Shown piece by piece: positions 21,605 through 34,237 of a stretch of 64,000 nt of DNA. The notes under the pieces are model-generated. The model saw only the letters and a program-made list of their open reading frames with translations. It was not told the DNA's origin and ran no database searches. This DNA is from Paramyrothecium sp. XJ0827 (Eukaryota > Ascomycota > Sordariomycetes > Hypocreales > Stachybotryaceae). The stretch spans positions 6,149,001-6,213,000 of the forward strand of contig JAJFPB010000002.1 of the NCBI GenBank assembly GCA_020881915.1, read 5' to 3'. Numbering within the stretch: position 1 is the stretch's first letter; every line of letters begins with the position of its first letter. Both the position numbers and the translations under genes were made by a program.

Positions 21605-24600
21605 TCAAGAACTACATGCTCCTGGTTCAACATAGATCGTATATACTTCCTCGCCGTTAGTCCCTCTTGTCCAACCCATTCTAAACACCCTGCCAAAAGA
21701 CCATTTGATGAGGTCACTATTCGGCATAGAGGTTAGGCCTTCCGGGAGTTGCGTCCATACATTAGAATCCAGCCAAAATGCCACCATGGATGCGATGCTT
21801 CGGGGATCCCGCGGCAGAACCTCCTTGAAGCTATGCTCTGCCACGATGCTACCAATAGTTGCGACCGCCATGGCAGCCAGAATGCCAATGACAACCCAGG
21901 TGGCCACTTGACCCTGTTTCAGAACTTTGACCTTATGATCGGTAAGTATCCCTTCGAGTGGCTTTGGCTGAGGAAGAGCGTTGGTTGAGGCTGAGATTCC
22001 ATTGTCGGGAAATGGTTTTCGGTATCCAAAGTGGCTGATCATCTGCGCAACCACAATCATATTGATTTTCTTCCAAGCATTAGCTACGACATCTTGCTTG
22101 TCCGCATCAAGATACCATGCACGAGGAACCCCCCATGGCGAACTAAAAATGGCCTCGGAGGCTGTCCCTCCCCCCGCCGCTGCGCGGCTTTCGCACGGAC
22201 TAATATTCGGGTCGTGTGCGGCTTGGCGAAGAGAAAAATCTGTGATGAAATCCCAAGTCACTTCTTCATCACCCATTCGCCACTTCAAGGAAGGAAGCCT
22301 ACGCTTGGAAGACTCAATGGCTCGCGGAGGGTGCAGCTTGTCAATCTCGTAGTTCGGCAACAACACCTTGAGGTCGACGTCCACTTCGGCATACTCAAGT
22401 CTGCACAACATCCACCGAAGGAATTTGAGCTTCTTCCCTTCTATTGCACCCCAGAAGAATGTTCTATCAACATTGACTGTGTCGAATTCTCCGAGCCATT
22501 CCCTGCCTCCAAAGTTACGGTTGTCGCATGTTAGAAAGGTTTTATTAGGAAAACCAAATGTATCCAACGGCTTGTTCGGTACCAGCGTAACTTCCAAGAT
22601 GCCAGGCGTGCCAAACTCATCCTCCGGCAAATCTCTTATTGTCGTTTTGGTGGAGTCCATATCCAATGTCTCACATTCTAGCTCGGGGCGGAGGGCCGGG
22701 ACCCTTACCTCCATGGAGATGTTGGAGGATTGGCTGCGCGGTGCATCGAGCATAGTTAAGTTTGGAAAGACCAAGTCCTCGTATGTCCACGCAGGAAAAG
22801 AGTAGTTTTGAAAAAGTATGAGCCCAGAAACAAGCGAAACATTCAAGTTCAGTCCCCTGAAATCTATAAGCCCTTCTGAAGTGTTCTTCACCAATGGTGG
22901 AGGTCGTGTCGCTGAGAACCATTCTTGCTGTTGAACAATGACTGACGTATTTCTTGAGACATACTCCTCCACAAATAAGAGACTTCCATAAGGAGTGAGA
23001 ACAAGAGACATAGCTGCACACAACATAGCCAAGAGCAGGGCCAGGCGCACGCATAAGCTCGAGCCACCCTTAAGTAACGTAAAATAGTCATTCATAGAAG
23101 TTGTGATGAGTGGAGAATAAGCCCCTCTCCGCAATAGGGCAAAGGGAGCAATCACCCGTACTTCAAGAAACGAGGCTGTCAAGTATGCTCCGATAACCAC
23201 TGTGATGATAGTGGGAATCGATGTCCAGAAGAAAGCGCCGACCTGTGTTTTCCCCAGGTCAACCAGCCCTTGGTTTCTCCTGGAAAATTCGTATGTATAA
23301 CCAGTTACACCAGCCAAGGCTCCTAGGATGCAGACGACTGCTATCCGCACAACGAAAAGTAATTGCCACGGACAGTGCCATTGGATTTTTCTAGCTCGCT
23401 GTTTAGGCTTGGTTCCCCCTTGGCCATACACAAGTACATTGCTTGCAACAAAACGCTGGATCGTTGTCATGACTTTGCCACCTCGGTAGCTTTTTCGAGT
23501 AGGACGAGACCAATCCGCCGTTGACTTGTCAGAGCTAGGAAGATCGTCAAATTCGCTTAGCGTTCTCTCAATCTGCTCATTCGTCGTATGCCCATGGCCA
23601 TGTAGAAATTGTCTAACCTCAGCATTTTTGGCTAGCAAAATGGCAGGGCCTATGAGGGTTGCAGGATCTCTGTCTGCGAACGGCGTCCGGGGAAGCGAGA
23701 AAAGTGAGACGATGGTGCACCCAATGATCAGCGCAAACAAGGCGGTCATGACGGAGAAGTGGAGAGTTTGAACGATAAGTCGGTTTTCCTTGACAAAAGC
23801 CGACCCAGTGATATTTCGTGATGCAGGGCGCATCGCCATGTAATGCGTTGCCAGAGGAATCATATGCCTCCACGACTTTTCCACGAAGTCGATGGCAAAC
23901 TCCTTGTTCGTAAGCAACTCGAGGCTGAAGCCTTTCTCAACCGGCTGAATTGGAAAGAAAAGTCCCCAGTGATCACCAATTTCGGGCTCCAACAGGGCCG
24001 CCATTTCGTTATTATTCGGGAGCTCTGTCCGCTCGCCTGAAGAAGAGCCCATGTTGTGAACCATTTGTACGACATTGAGCGAGGATAAGCGCGATGACCC
24101 AAGGGATTGAGCGTCGACCACGGCAGCAGTTCCATCTCTCAGTATCCTTCCTGATGAAATGGTGGCCCCGAGCTTGCATGCGACAACCACTGATTCTCCA
24201 AGAGTTGTATTTTCATTCTTATATTCATTCGCATCGGGTAAGTTTGCCTGCCAATAGACAAAATTTACGACGTCCCTTCCACAAGATGAATTATTTCCAG
24301 AATTAGCGTAATCGGAGTAATAGATTCGATGTCCTATGCGTACATCTGTAGCAGCACTCTCGACATTGACGTCGATGTGAAAGGGGTCTGTGCATTGCGC
24401 TACGCGTCCTATCAGATTTTCGCGATATGTCCTTGCCTCAGCATCGTGATAGCCAAGGTAAGAAACAATTTCTCCGAGCTTACAATCGACTTTGGCGCGT
24501 ATAATATCGACCTCGGCTTGAATCTTCCATAAATCCAGCCTGTGATCTGTTTCTCTGAAGCTCTGATATGCAAAACCAGGTCCGGTTCCTTCGGGGTATG

Positions 24601-25618
24601 GAATCTCATACGACCTGATTGCCTGAAGTATTCGTGCTGGCTGCCATCCTAGGAATAGTTGAGGATTGATTTCGTCAATGAACTCAGCAGTGACATTCAT
24701 GTGTATGCCGTGTTTAGGCATGTCCATTTCTTCGAGGACAAACAAACTAGCCGCAACAATTGTCTGAAACTGTAGAAGGAATGTTACCAGGACGAGAGAA
24801 AGAACAAGCCAGTCTCTCAATTTCATTGCCTTTATTAATATAAAAGGTTTGAGTGTGGAGAAATAGTTGAGTAGCAAAGCTTGAGATTTCAGCGTAGATT
24901 TGTCCCGGTGCCGTTTGATCCAGGGTGAGTAACGGAGCCCTTCAATCTCAATCCGAGACCAGAGCAACGAGACCACTGTCAAGGCTAAAGACTCAGTTTA
25001 ATAGGAGAAATAATTATATTGTGTCGCAGGATGTTACGTACCTATCACTGGACTAAACCTCCAGTAATAATAGAAATCAGACGATGCAGCGACCAAACCG
25101 GCGTTGCGACGGGAAATAATATAAAGAGTCATTATAAGAATGAAAAAAGTGGTCATAGATGCAATAAATGCAATAAGGCTAGTCTTCCTTAAGAACAAGG
25201 GCTGCCATTGGTGGCTAGATGTCTCTTCAGAGGTTGGTGGTGCCGTTGAGGAGATGCTGAATGCATCGCTATCAACAGTGGGAGTCAGAGTGGCCGTCAT
25301 GTCTCCATCATCGCCGATTTCGCCTGGCAACATGACTTGCTCCAGCATTGGTTGCTCATGCTGTAAGTCTTGTCCCTGCGCACAAGGGTGGACGTTCTGA
25401 CCAGCGTCAACCAATGGAGATATTTCAGGGGAATTCGTTGTAGGAACCATTTCTCCTTGAACAATGACATTGTGGGTGATGCCATCATTTAAGATATTGC
25501 TAGAGCGCTGGTCCTGTTGAAGATCGTCTTCGGGTATACTATAGATGCTGGGAGAATACAGGTCCCTTCGAGAAGCATCCTCAAGATGACCTTGACAACC
25601 AGAATTCCTATTCATCAT
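21605..25618 (-). CDS. Large multi-pass membrane protein, DUF3433 family
   Basis: Two exons: 25618-25042 and 24984-21605, joined by a 57-bp GT-AG intron with phase 1, giving 1318 aa. Exon 1 encodes a polar N-terminal tail of ~140 residues, a first membrane segment (LIAFIASMTTFFILIMTLYI) and the RRNAGL...WRFSPV motif. Exon 2 continues directly with ALTVVSLLWSRIEIEGLRYSPW, so the join restores a typical DUF3433 block. A second copy of the same unit follows about 500 residues later: another membrane pair, the RRNQGL motif, and LRRGAYSPL...DYFTLL. More helices and a final membrane span near the C-terminus complete it. DUF3433 proteins are fungal plasma-membrane or vacuolar proteins of unknown function. 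No lesion was seen. Confidence 0.85.
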
Positions 25619-27795
25619 GGGACAATAAGATTACTTGCCAGTATTGATTGATGCGATGGATTCGACGGAAGCTAGAGACTTTAAGAACATCCCTCGGCGA
25701 CGGACACCGAAACTTATACCAGATTGAGATTTATGAGGGTCACTGAAGGTGGGACGAGGTCGCGAACAACCACCAATCCAGGCACTTTCCTGGATATGAA
25801 ACACAGAGCGAAGGAAGTCATCTTGGGGTCCATGGGAGCCGCTACATGGCCGAGTACATCTGCGGCAGAGCACACACCAAAAAACCACAAAGCCGATATA
25901 GTGTCATGCTGTGCCTCTGCTGGTATCGGGTTGATAGTAGCGTAATCAATTAGCCTAGAACGAGGCAGAGCCAAGAATACGAACGTCGTATTGCTACCCC
26001 CAACTTCTGAGACATACTAGGCATGCAGCTGAGACATTTCCCAAAACCCCCAACTACAGCCTTGTTGGTGCGTGTTGCCGGCATCTGCTGGGTATAAATG
26101 GAAAAATGACTACCTGCCAATACCGGCCCCCTGCAAAACGGAGAGAGTGTGATGCTTCAAATAGTTTGAATGTTAGCTGATTGAAGAAATCGGAGAGGTC
26201 TCCACAAGAGTACAGACTTGGTAGGGATATGACACTGCATCGATTCAGCTGGGCTTGCAGCTTGTCCCAAGTATATAAGCACACCATCCTGGATGGGGGC
26301 AGGCGCATATGCAGCGACCCAAGCAATATCTGATCGCGGTTAAATCATAGCACGCGGTTCCCTCCCTTCCGATCATTCTCCGACTTAAATTACAAATGGG
26401 GTGAAGAGGGGCGATGAAGACGGCGGCGTCCGTTAGCATGAATCAATGCCCGGAAAGCGTAGACATGGCCCTCGCCGCACTCACAAAAGCACCTTTCCAG
26501 GGGCTCAAAAGCGGGCTGGGGTGTGCGACGTAAACTGGACTATCCCACTGTTCTCATTCGCATGGGCGCCAAACTCCACTGCCCCATCGGACGCCCTGCG
26601 CTATTGGCTCAGCGGTTGCACTAAATGCATACATAGTGTTAGACTGACGGCATCACCTAGTCCCATGGAAAGCAGCCGTGCTTTAAACTGAGGACCTCGA
26701 GTTGGAAGACCTATGTAAGGAACGTAGTACTACTTAGCTTTTCACGTTCAATCAAGCTTTCTTCGATATATTACCGTGTGAAGGACATTGTTCCAGCATT
26801 CTCTATGCATGGAAATTTCACTAATAATGCGCTTTGGTCCATTGTTCCAGTGGCAAACCGAGGGGCAACCCGTGTGAATTAAGTCTACAAGCTGAATATC
26901 TGGGGATGTGCGGCCACATTTGCGTGGTAGTGCGGCTGTACAATGACTGCGCACGAGATCGATGCTTCAATAGCACGCGGATTATCCTCTTCTGAAACGG
27001 GCCCCATCGCGCTCAGTGATTCTGATCCTCGGTGCTTGGAATGCAACCCTGGCTTTTGGCGGACGGATTAATGGGAACGCTGCCGCTGCTTGACTCGCTT
27101 ATGTCGCGGCTCTTTGAGTTGACGCCCATTGGCCACAGGGTACACATTAACAATCTTGCTAAGAATCGTTCGGGCATCGATTCAATAGCAGTAACACCTC
27201 CTTAAATCGTGTGAAGAGAAATGAATGATGTCTTCAGAAATACCTCCAGTTTTATTCGTTAGCAAAGATCTTTTTAATGTTGTAGCGGTTCTTAACCGCA
27301 CTAGGTATTTCGAGGGAGGTAAGATGGATTTGAGCGACAACACGTCTTGTAACCCAAAGCAGTACTATAACATTGAAACACCGGTCATGGAATCGTCAAA
27401 TAAAGCTTGGCCGTCGAACGTGATGAGATGGTCGATGCGATCTTATGAAAAGATGGTCAACGCAGACTAAATGCACCAGCTCACACGACAATAATGGTCA
27501 CTTTATATAACGTTCAACTTCAGAAGACATTGACTGTGAGGGATTTACAACGTAATAAAGTCGCAGCAAGCGAATGATAGCTTCTTAATTGTTTTTCGCC
27601 ACCGTCTGAATTTAGTGTATTGTATGATATCTTTCACCACCAAATCCACCAGAAGTGCCAAACAGCGAGAGAAGATTGCACAAAATTTTTCCACTATCCT
27701 TCAAATGGTACTGATAGTCCTGTCCGTGAGCCAAAACCCCCAGACGCCCAGATTGGATACTATATGGCTTACAACAGTGTGGACCAGGACTTCGT
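25619..27795. other. 2.2-kb intergenic stretch, no convincing gene
   Basis: Only short frames without domains occur (for example 26446-26691 and 27225-27470 on plus, 26054-26326 on minus). Composition is ordinary. The part next to 25618 is the likely promoter of the DUF3433 gene. Confidence 0.55.
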
Positions 27796-28263
27796 TTATG
27801 GACATGTAGGAAGACCACCTACGAGGTTATAAGTTTGGTGTCTCCATGATTCAGAACTCAGTCTCGACTTACTCTCGCACTGGGGCTGAGATCCACCGGT
27901 TCTGGTATAATGTGCTGAAACCCAGCAGTTCCATCCCGGGATGTAACCCCTGAAACATAACATTGTCAGTAGTGTCTTGTCAAGGGCAGGACCAGATGCC
28001 TACCAAGTACGATCCATATAAATGCTTTCCCCTTCCTTTGTGCAGCGCACTCCAAACCTCTTATCCGGGTAAATTTTAGGTTGCCCTTCCACCTTCACGG
28101 CGTCACTATCTGTTGTAGGTCGTTTGCGACAATTCACACCGCCAGGCTCTACAACCCTGCACCAGTTATCGGCGCGCTTGTTGAGTGTATCCGCAACAGG
28201 CAGAGGCTCTGCCACCACAGAAGCGGAAAACAGAGTGAGAATGAGAATAAATGGAAGGTGCAT
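27796..28263 (-). CDS. Small secreted SH3b-like protein
   Basis: Two exons: 28263-28004, then a 54-bp GT-AG intron, then 27949 down to a stop at 27798-27796. Residues 1-18 form a signal peptide (MHLPFILILTLFSASVVA). Lys-Arg at 29-30 precedes ADNWCRV and looks like a Kex2 site. The mature part has the SH3b-like layout CRV...VNCRKRPTTDS...VRCTKEGE...TWGYIPGWNCWV; the final GYIPGWNCWV forms only after splicing. Fungal proteins of this kind are secreted and bind or remodel cell walls, or act as effectors. Here the role is unknown. A consensus-like gtaagt near 27869 could add another intron and change the last ~25 residues. The exact C-terminus is therefore uncertain. Confidence 0.65.
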
Positions 28264-29201
28264 GGTTCAAATTCCAATAATGTTCTTGAATTCAAATCGA
28301 AGTGTGAGGTTGAGATGTATTGCACTGTTCCGCAAAAGAGCCAGAAAACGTAACTTCTTATATATTTTTCCCCAGTGCCAGATGCAGGGCTGCTCCACAT
28401 CACCCCCGACATGCACATTCCAATCTCGGCCTATCTACATCTGTTGCTTATTTTTCATTTTGTTCTCAGAGTTTCGTCCACCTACCCTCGGATGAAACGA
28501 ACAGGCTGGATATTTTGCACCCCTGTGATCGCCTACATAGTGAGAAAGAAAGAACGAGTAGACTACTGTCGTGCCTAGAATCACTGCGGGACCCCGCACC
28601 ATACAGTACGCTATCGACAAAGCTGAACTGCTAATACTGCTGATACATAAATGCTGACAGGGCATCTCGGCGACTTGGCATGCCGTATGCGATGCCGTTC
28701 GGCTGCCATCACAGTACAAACATCGCCTTCTAGATCGCATTGTCCGTATATGCACTTTGCTCAGGTAAATGCGGTTCGTAGCTTGTAAGCCTCAAGGGTC
28801 CCTTACCTCTTGGCACAGCACACTGAATCACAGAAGGCCTTTTACTTGCGCCAACGAAGACAAACAATTCCCCGCTTACCGGAGGAAACCTTCCGAAACA
28901 TGTTTTTTGGTCACATTATCCCCATTGCTGGTGTGCCAAATCGTTAGGCAGACCACCCGTCAAAACTCTCGTTCCGGAAGGAGAGCGCGGAAGTGGAGAC
29001 GCAAACCCAATCAACGTCGCGCGCCTCATATCGACCACCTCTAAAGTGTGTGAAGACAATTATAGCCTGTACCACAGGCCATCATACCCGGGGCCAATGA
29101 AACCAGCTAACCAGGATCATTCAGACTTGGATGTGTATTCTTGGTCATTGAGGACCCAACGCAGCGCTATGGATCTGAAGTTTACTGTTAGCCTAGCCCT
29201 C
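28264..29201. other. Intergenic, nothing recognised
   Basis: About 940 bp. Short frames on both strands overlap heavily and show no domain. The part near 28264 should contain the promoter of the SH3b-like gene. Confidence 0.55.
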
Positions 29202-29504
29202 TCAAATGACGAATGCGACCCCCCAGACGAAGGCTATTGGCACGAACTTGTGATTGTGAATCTCGATCTTGCCTATTTGAGTGATGCTGAGGGCAGCCTG
29301 AACAAGTTCATCGCAGTCGCCAATATTGCCAACGTCCGCCTGCACTGCCACCGCTTTGACGCCGAGAGTCTCAATATTCGCAGCAAGCTCCTCACATCGC
29401 TGACACGGGCCAGAAATAACGTGGTTTACGACAAGGTTGGCACCGCTGGCGCCCAAGTGATACGTAATTCCGGCACCTATGCCTCTGCGTGTTACCCGTC
29501 TCAT
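29202..29504 (-). pseudogene. Short-chain dehydrogenase fragment
   Basis: The minus frame reads RGIGAGITYHLGASGANLVVNH, then ELAANIETLGVKAVAVQADVG and GKIEI. This is the N-terminal Rossmann half of a fungal SDR (naphthol-reductase-like ketoreductases look like this): cofactor loop, adenine-binding acid region and beta-4. The usual VTGAGRGIG is damaged (VTRRGIG). After GKIEI the expected NAG motif is gone and a stop follows, so the catalytic Tyr-x-x-x-Lys half is missing. It is a relic next to the polyketide cluster. It may be a lost reductase of that cluster, but it could also be an unrelated fragment. Confidence 0.7.
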
Positions 29505-30856
29505 CAGTACTTATGTCCACTATGTCTGTTCGGCCCGACTTGAAGGAGTCACCTTGGGGAACCATGGTCGCCCCTGGAGGTTTAGGTGTGAATCGTCAAC
29601 CCCTTTTCTGCGTTCGCATGGATCCGATCCTTGACGGGAACCGGGAGAACACCGTCATATATGGCAATGCAAATTCCGTGCGTGACGAACTCGAGTTCGA
29701 TCCTTCTGGCTGCGCCTTCGGCATCGAGACCAGTCCCATCAAGTAGCCAGGTAATTATGACCTCGACCTGTCCAAGGGTTGCGTTTACAAAATCATCAAC
29801 CCTTCCCGCACTAACGCCATTTCAGATAAGCCCGCAAGATACAAGCTTCATGCCATTCCTAGTCGGATGATCATTATGAGCAAATAGACATTCAACTACC
29901 GTAGTGGCATCTTCGCCTCCCGACCCATTTCGGTGACACGCTACCAAGATGACGAGTTGTACCAAATCGACTGATACTTATTACACTTCAGACTTCCGCG
30001 CCATGCCAGTCGGCAAGCTTTCGTGTATATTGAAGCCTGTGAACTTCTTCGACCTGAACCATTCAAATGATGTATAAAGATTTGACTCAAAAAAACACCA
30101 CACCTACCAACCTGTCAGTGGGCATGGAATCATTTGATCAAACCAAATCTGAACTTGATGAAAAGAAGATGTAAAATTCGTGCCTGACGAACCAAAAAAA
30201 TAGGAGCTAATCTCCCTTATATATATGTAGAAACTAATAAAGAACTCCTGAATTAACTCTAGGGTAGCTAAGCAAGTGAATTTCCTTTCCTCGAAATCAC
30301 AGTATCCCGATTAAGGCAAGAATGGAACAAGTCGGCGCAATTACAACACAGCTCTGCTATCTCTTCTTGCTGCAATGGAAGATCGTGACTTCAGATTCAG
30401 CCCTTGTAGGTCAAATAGAAACAAAACACTCACGCTGTGTGACGGCTTTATCAATGGCAAGACTTCATCACTTAACGAGAGGAAATTTTAGCACCATGAG
30501 ATCTACCCACCGTATGAAAATGGTTACAGGTCTTGGTAGTTTTCCTCCACGTAGAATACCCATAATGCGCCATTTGAGATGGTTCAAGAGATATTATCTA
30601 TTATCAACTATACACACAAGGCTTCTATTATCTTAAGCATCAGATTAACAGCATTGTGGCCCATACATGCCGTTATACTGGGTTGGATGGCGTCACACTC
30701 CGTGCGCAGCTTAAGGAGTCTCGATAGCCTATGGCTTCTTGATGCACAGAATGTTTAATAGGAATATTCAATATCAGGTAAACAAGCCCGAGTTTCGTTC
30801 TTGATTAGACATTGTCGTGCCAGGTACATCTGTCACGTCTGACGCAACATATATCC
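29505..30856. other. Intergenic, no convincing gene
   Basis: About 1.35 kb between the SDR relic and the acetyltransferase gene. Open frames at 29489-29746 and 30322-30636 show no domain. Some parts are AT-rich (30150-30260). Part of it may be further decayed SDR sequence, but I could not align it. Confidence 0.5.
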
Positions 30857-31638
30857 TTATTCTTCTGGATTGGTTTCCGACTTGGGAGTATTTAACTTCC
30901 TCAGAATTCGAGCGGGATTCCCGGCTGCGACATGATATGGCGGGATATCCTGCAATCAAAAGTCAAACGCGTTCTGTTCAGTAGGTAAATCCCATACCTT
31001 TGTAACGACGCTACCAGCGCCCACTGTGCAACCATCACCAATGGTTACACCAGGCAAAATCGTCACATCTCCTCCAATCCAGCAATCCTCACCTATGCTG
31101 ATAGATTTGGCAGATTCGGGTCCGAATGGTCCATTGCGAACCTCAGGTTCTACTGGGTGGGCGGCGGTGTAGAGGCTGACATTGGGGCCCAACATTGTCC
31201 GGGAGCCAATGGAAATAGTGCCAGCGTCAATCATGACACAGTTGAAGTTGATAAAGACGTGGCTGCCGACCTTGACGTTAAAGCCGTAGGCGCACCTCAG
31301 CGGCGGCTCCACCCAGGGATACTCATGGAGGATCGCATTTTCCTCCTCGTCGTCGATTCCTGAAGCGGGAAGAGGACGATCATCGTTTGTGATACTATCA
31401 CAATCAACACTCAATTCATCATTGAGCCCACACAATTGGACATGAATCCATTTTGAGGCGCTCACTTCTTCCAATGCTCTGCATTCTTCCTTCGTGTACC
31501 ATCGTCCTCGTCATTAAATCTCCTTACGGCACGACTGCACCTTTGGCGCGCAGCGACGAGCTGTGGCGTGGAAGAATAATAGAGCTCACCCGCGCGCATT
31601 TTGGCGAGGTTTTCTTCCTCTTTGACTTTGGTCAACAT
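30857..31638 (-). CDS. Maltose/galactoside-type O-acetyltransferase (hexapeptide)
   Basis: Three exons: 31638-31466, 31394-30998 and 30949-30857, with 71- and 48-bp GT-AG introns, giving 220 aa in one frame. The N-terminal Mac region includes EEENLAKMRAGELYYSS. The join across intron 1 rebuilds EHWKNITNDDRPLP, a recognisable fungal maltose-acetyltransferase segment. The left-handed beta-helix follows with hexapeptide repeats around VGSHVFINFNCVMIDAG and IGGDVTILPGVTIGDG. The catalytic His sits in TAAHPVEP, and DIPPYHVAAGNPA ends the enzyme after intron 2. It uses acetyl-CoA to acetylate a sugar or small hydroxyl compound. As the gene next to the O-methyltransferase it could act on the polyketide, but such genes are also housekeeping, so cluster membership is a guess. 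Confidence 0.8.
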
Positions 31639-32616
31639 GGTGCTTGGTTTAATGACTTTTTGCGCTCAATGCATTCATGAGTAGCAGGGTTTGAACCTTG
31701 GGGGTATTGCCGAATCTTGGTATTTCTAGCTCAAGTATTCTGGTGGGTCGCTCCTCGAGTAGTGTTAATGACACTTGGCAGGATGATCCATAACGGCCAC
31801 AATGCGACCACCATAATGCTTGCACCAATCACCCGGGCATGATTACTAGCGGTTTTTCATGCTCCAGCCTACCCGGTATGCCTCTCACGCTCCACACGAA
31901 ACTTGGTATCTAAATTATGCAGACGACGTGAATGTGCACGGCCTTTTACCCCCTGGTTTGTATTCCTCCCACCGTGTCGACTTTATCAAATCTGTCTCTC
32001 TTCTGCGATTCATCCCTTCCCGTATTCTGCTTATTTTCCGGGGTTTACAAGACTTCGCGTCACTCAATCCTTATACCGTCTCTTCACACTTGTGCCACCG
32101 CACCCCTCGCTCTAGCAAAGACATTCCTTTTTACGCCTGAATATCGCCATAAACCAGCTCATAGGTAGTGTTAAAGCATCTAGAAGGACTAAAAATCCTT
32201 TATGAAATACATTGCTTAGCAACAATTAGTATCACTTGTTATGGCATTTAGGAAAATGGTATTTTGTCTTCAACAGCAAATGCAGTGCTTCTAGCCACCG
32301 AGGGAATAAGGCCATGCAGTAACAGAGTTTATGGACGAAGAATTGGCGAAGAAACCACAGAACCAGGCTACGCTGCGGTATAATGGCTAGGTCTTTTGGG
32401 ATTTCTATACCCAATGTATCGCCTCCCCCATCATTTTTCAAACTACAGTCTATTTCACCGCCGCTAATCATTGGATGCCTCGGACACCTAACAGCGGCTG
32501 GTGGCCCTGTGGTAGTCCGCCAGTCCAATCACATGACAAACGTTCACTTCTTGACACGCCAGCGACTCGTCTTATTACAATTCCAGGATTAAGATTAACT
32601 GAAAAAAGATTTCGAG
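31639..32616. other. Intergenic, nothing recognised
   Basis: About 980 bp between the acetyltransferase start and the O-methyltransferase stop, both on minus. Overlapping short plus frames near 31860-32170 lack any domain. The section just above 31638 is the likely acetyltransferase promoter. Confidence 0.55.
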
Positions 32617-34090
32617 CTATACTGAGGACGAAAGGCGGAATTGTAATAGTCCCACGCCTAGGGGGTTTCTTTGCACACGAACAAGCTCGAATCGCGGATC
32701 GGCGTTGTGAAAGAGGCTGGTCCAGTCCCGTTGACTTCTCTGCTTAGCGCCAAATATCACCATCATGGAAACGTCGGTTTGGCGAAGAAGATGCTCTTCG
32801 AACTTTGTTGATGTACCGACCTCCGGCAGTATAATATCGTTAACCAGAACGAATGTGTCTGGGCCGGACTTCTCCATAGCAGGTATCAGAGCACGCAGGA
32901 TCTTAGTTGAATCTTCATCGTTGTAGTTGTGGAATATTTGGCGAAGGAAAAATACCGATGCATCGTGAATAGGCTGAGGGGTGAAGAAATTGTGCTGCTG
33001 AAAGCTCACACGGCCGTCGAGGTTGTCTTGGCCATGGGTGAGCTGAACGGGAGAGTTATCTTGGACAACAAATCGTAATTGAGGGAACACCTATAACCTC
33101 TTTGTCAGTAACACGAACGTGGATTTTATGTACTCTGAAAAGCCGAGAGTATTTTCGGACGTGGCACAGGGTGCTGGCTTACTCGAGCAAGTCCAATTGA
33201 AATATGCCCGCTCCCACCACCTACGTCAACAACTTTCCCAGATCCTAGTGATTCCCAAGGAAAGCTATTGCGCAGTTCCGTATCCTTCTCGTTAACTGTG
33301 GATGATGTATTAGAATCTGTCATTATCATCATATAGGTGACTTTAGAAGCAAATGGTACTTGCCCTTAGACCAGGACCTCATTGCTTGAGCGAATCGCTT
33401 TCCCTTCTGTGGATTTTGGTCGTAATATTGATAAACACGGGTTCCGAAATTCAGTGTGAATGCTGAATTATCCGTATTCGAGACGTAGGGCGACTTATTA
33501 ATGAGAGCTGATAATCCAGATGACGCCTTGAACATATCGTCCAGCTTCATATCACCCAATGCATGCCAGTCGGCATCCCGGGCCAGCGAGGCTGAAATTG
33601 CTGTGTGTTTGAAGTAATCGACTCCATCATCATCTTTCTGGACCTGTTGAAAAACACGGCGGGTTGCGAGAAACTTCAAGATGGCACCAGTGCGGTCCTC
33701 GTCCATGCCAGATTTGGCAGCAATTTCGGTAACACTAATGGCTCCTTGGTCGGTCCCGTGAGCCAGAGGTATATGATTAAAGTACCCGCGATCAAAGGCG
33801 ACTTGTAGAGCTGCGAGGTCGTAATGTGTGAAAAATAGTTCGCGGAGTACGGTCTTTGGACCATTGACTAGGCAAAGTAGGTCCAGCGCGGCATCGTTCA
33901 AAGTCGCGCGGAGAGCTTCATACTCCCGCTCTTCTGGAACTTCTCCTCCATCTGCCTCAAAATTTGGCTGTGGGAGGGACCTTTCATCGAGATAGGAAGA
34001 GATTTGCGAAGACAAGGAAGAAATTCGCTCGGCAAGCAGCCTAATAGATACATCTTTTCCAGGATTAATTATCGAACTCTTGGTAGTCAT
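32617..34090 (-). CDS. O-methyltransferase (SAM-dependent, plant-COMT-like)
   Basis: Three exons: 34090-33364, 33295-33183 and 33090-32617, giving 437 aa. The first intron (33363-33296, 68 bp) appears to be GC-AG: exon end AAGG, then gcaagt. It is the only join I found that keeps the frame into VNEKDTELRNSFPWESL. The second is a 92-bp GT-AG intron. A winged-helix dimerisation region with ISVTEIAAKSGMDEDRTGAILKFLA comes first. The SAM site VVDVGGGSGHISIGLAR follows, then VQDNSP and FFLRQIFHNY, where the His is the expected catalytic base. The enzyme should methylate a phenol or carboxyl group of the product made by the neighbouring PKS, 780 bp downstream on the same strand. The substrate is inferred from position only. 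Confidence 0.9.
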
Positions 34091-34157
34091 CTTGTAGGGG
34101 AGTATGTCAAGAGAGGCTAATTTTTAAAGTGGGATTGATTTCTCAGGCAGCTAACAG

Positions 34158-34178
34158 CTCAAGAGTACTACTCTTGAG
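34158..34178. promoter_or_regulatory. 21-bp palindrome in O-methyltransferase promoter
   Basis: Two perfect 10-base arms, ctcaagagta and tactcttgag, are separated by a single C. The site lies 68-88 bp upstream of the start codon at 34090. Such symmetry suits a dimeric DNA-binding protein, but no known motif is matched. Confidence 0.5.
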
Positions 34179-34237
34179 TAGAGCGTCTAGGAAGTAATTT
34201 ATACTCAACACATTGGCCTGTTTGACCGGGAACTTAT

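Noticed and set aside
29046..29543. Plus-strand 165-codon frame
   Set aside because: It lies antisense to the SDR relic, whose Rossmann motifs explain the open frame.
31395..31465. Apparent frameshift in the acetyltransferase gene
   Set aside because: A 71-bp GT-AG intron (gtgagc to gtgatag) joins EHWK to NITNDDRPLP in frame and gives an intact 220-aa enzyme.
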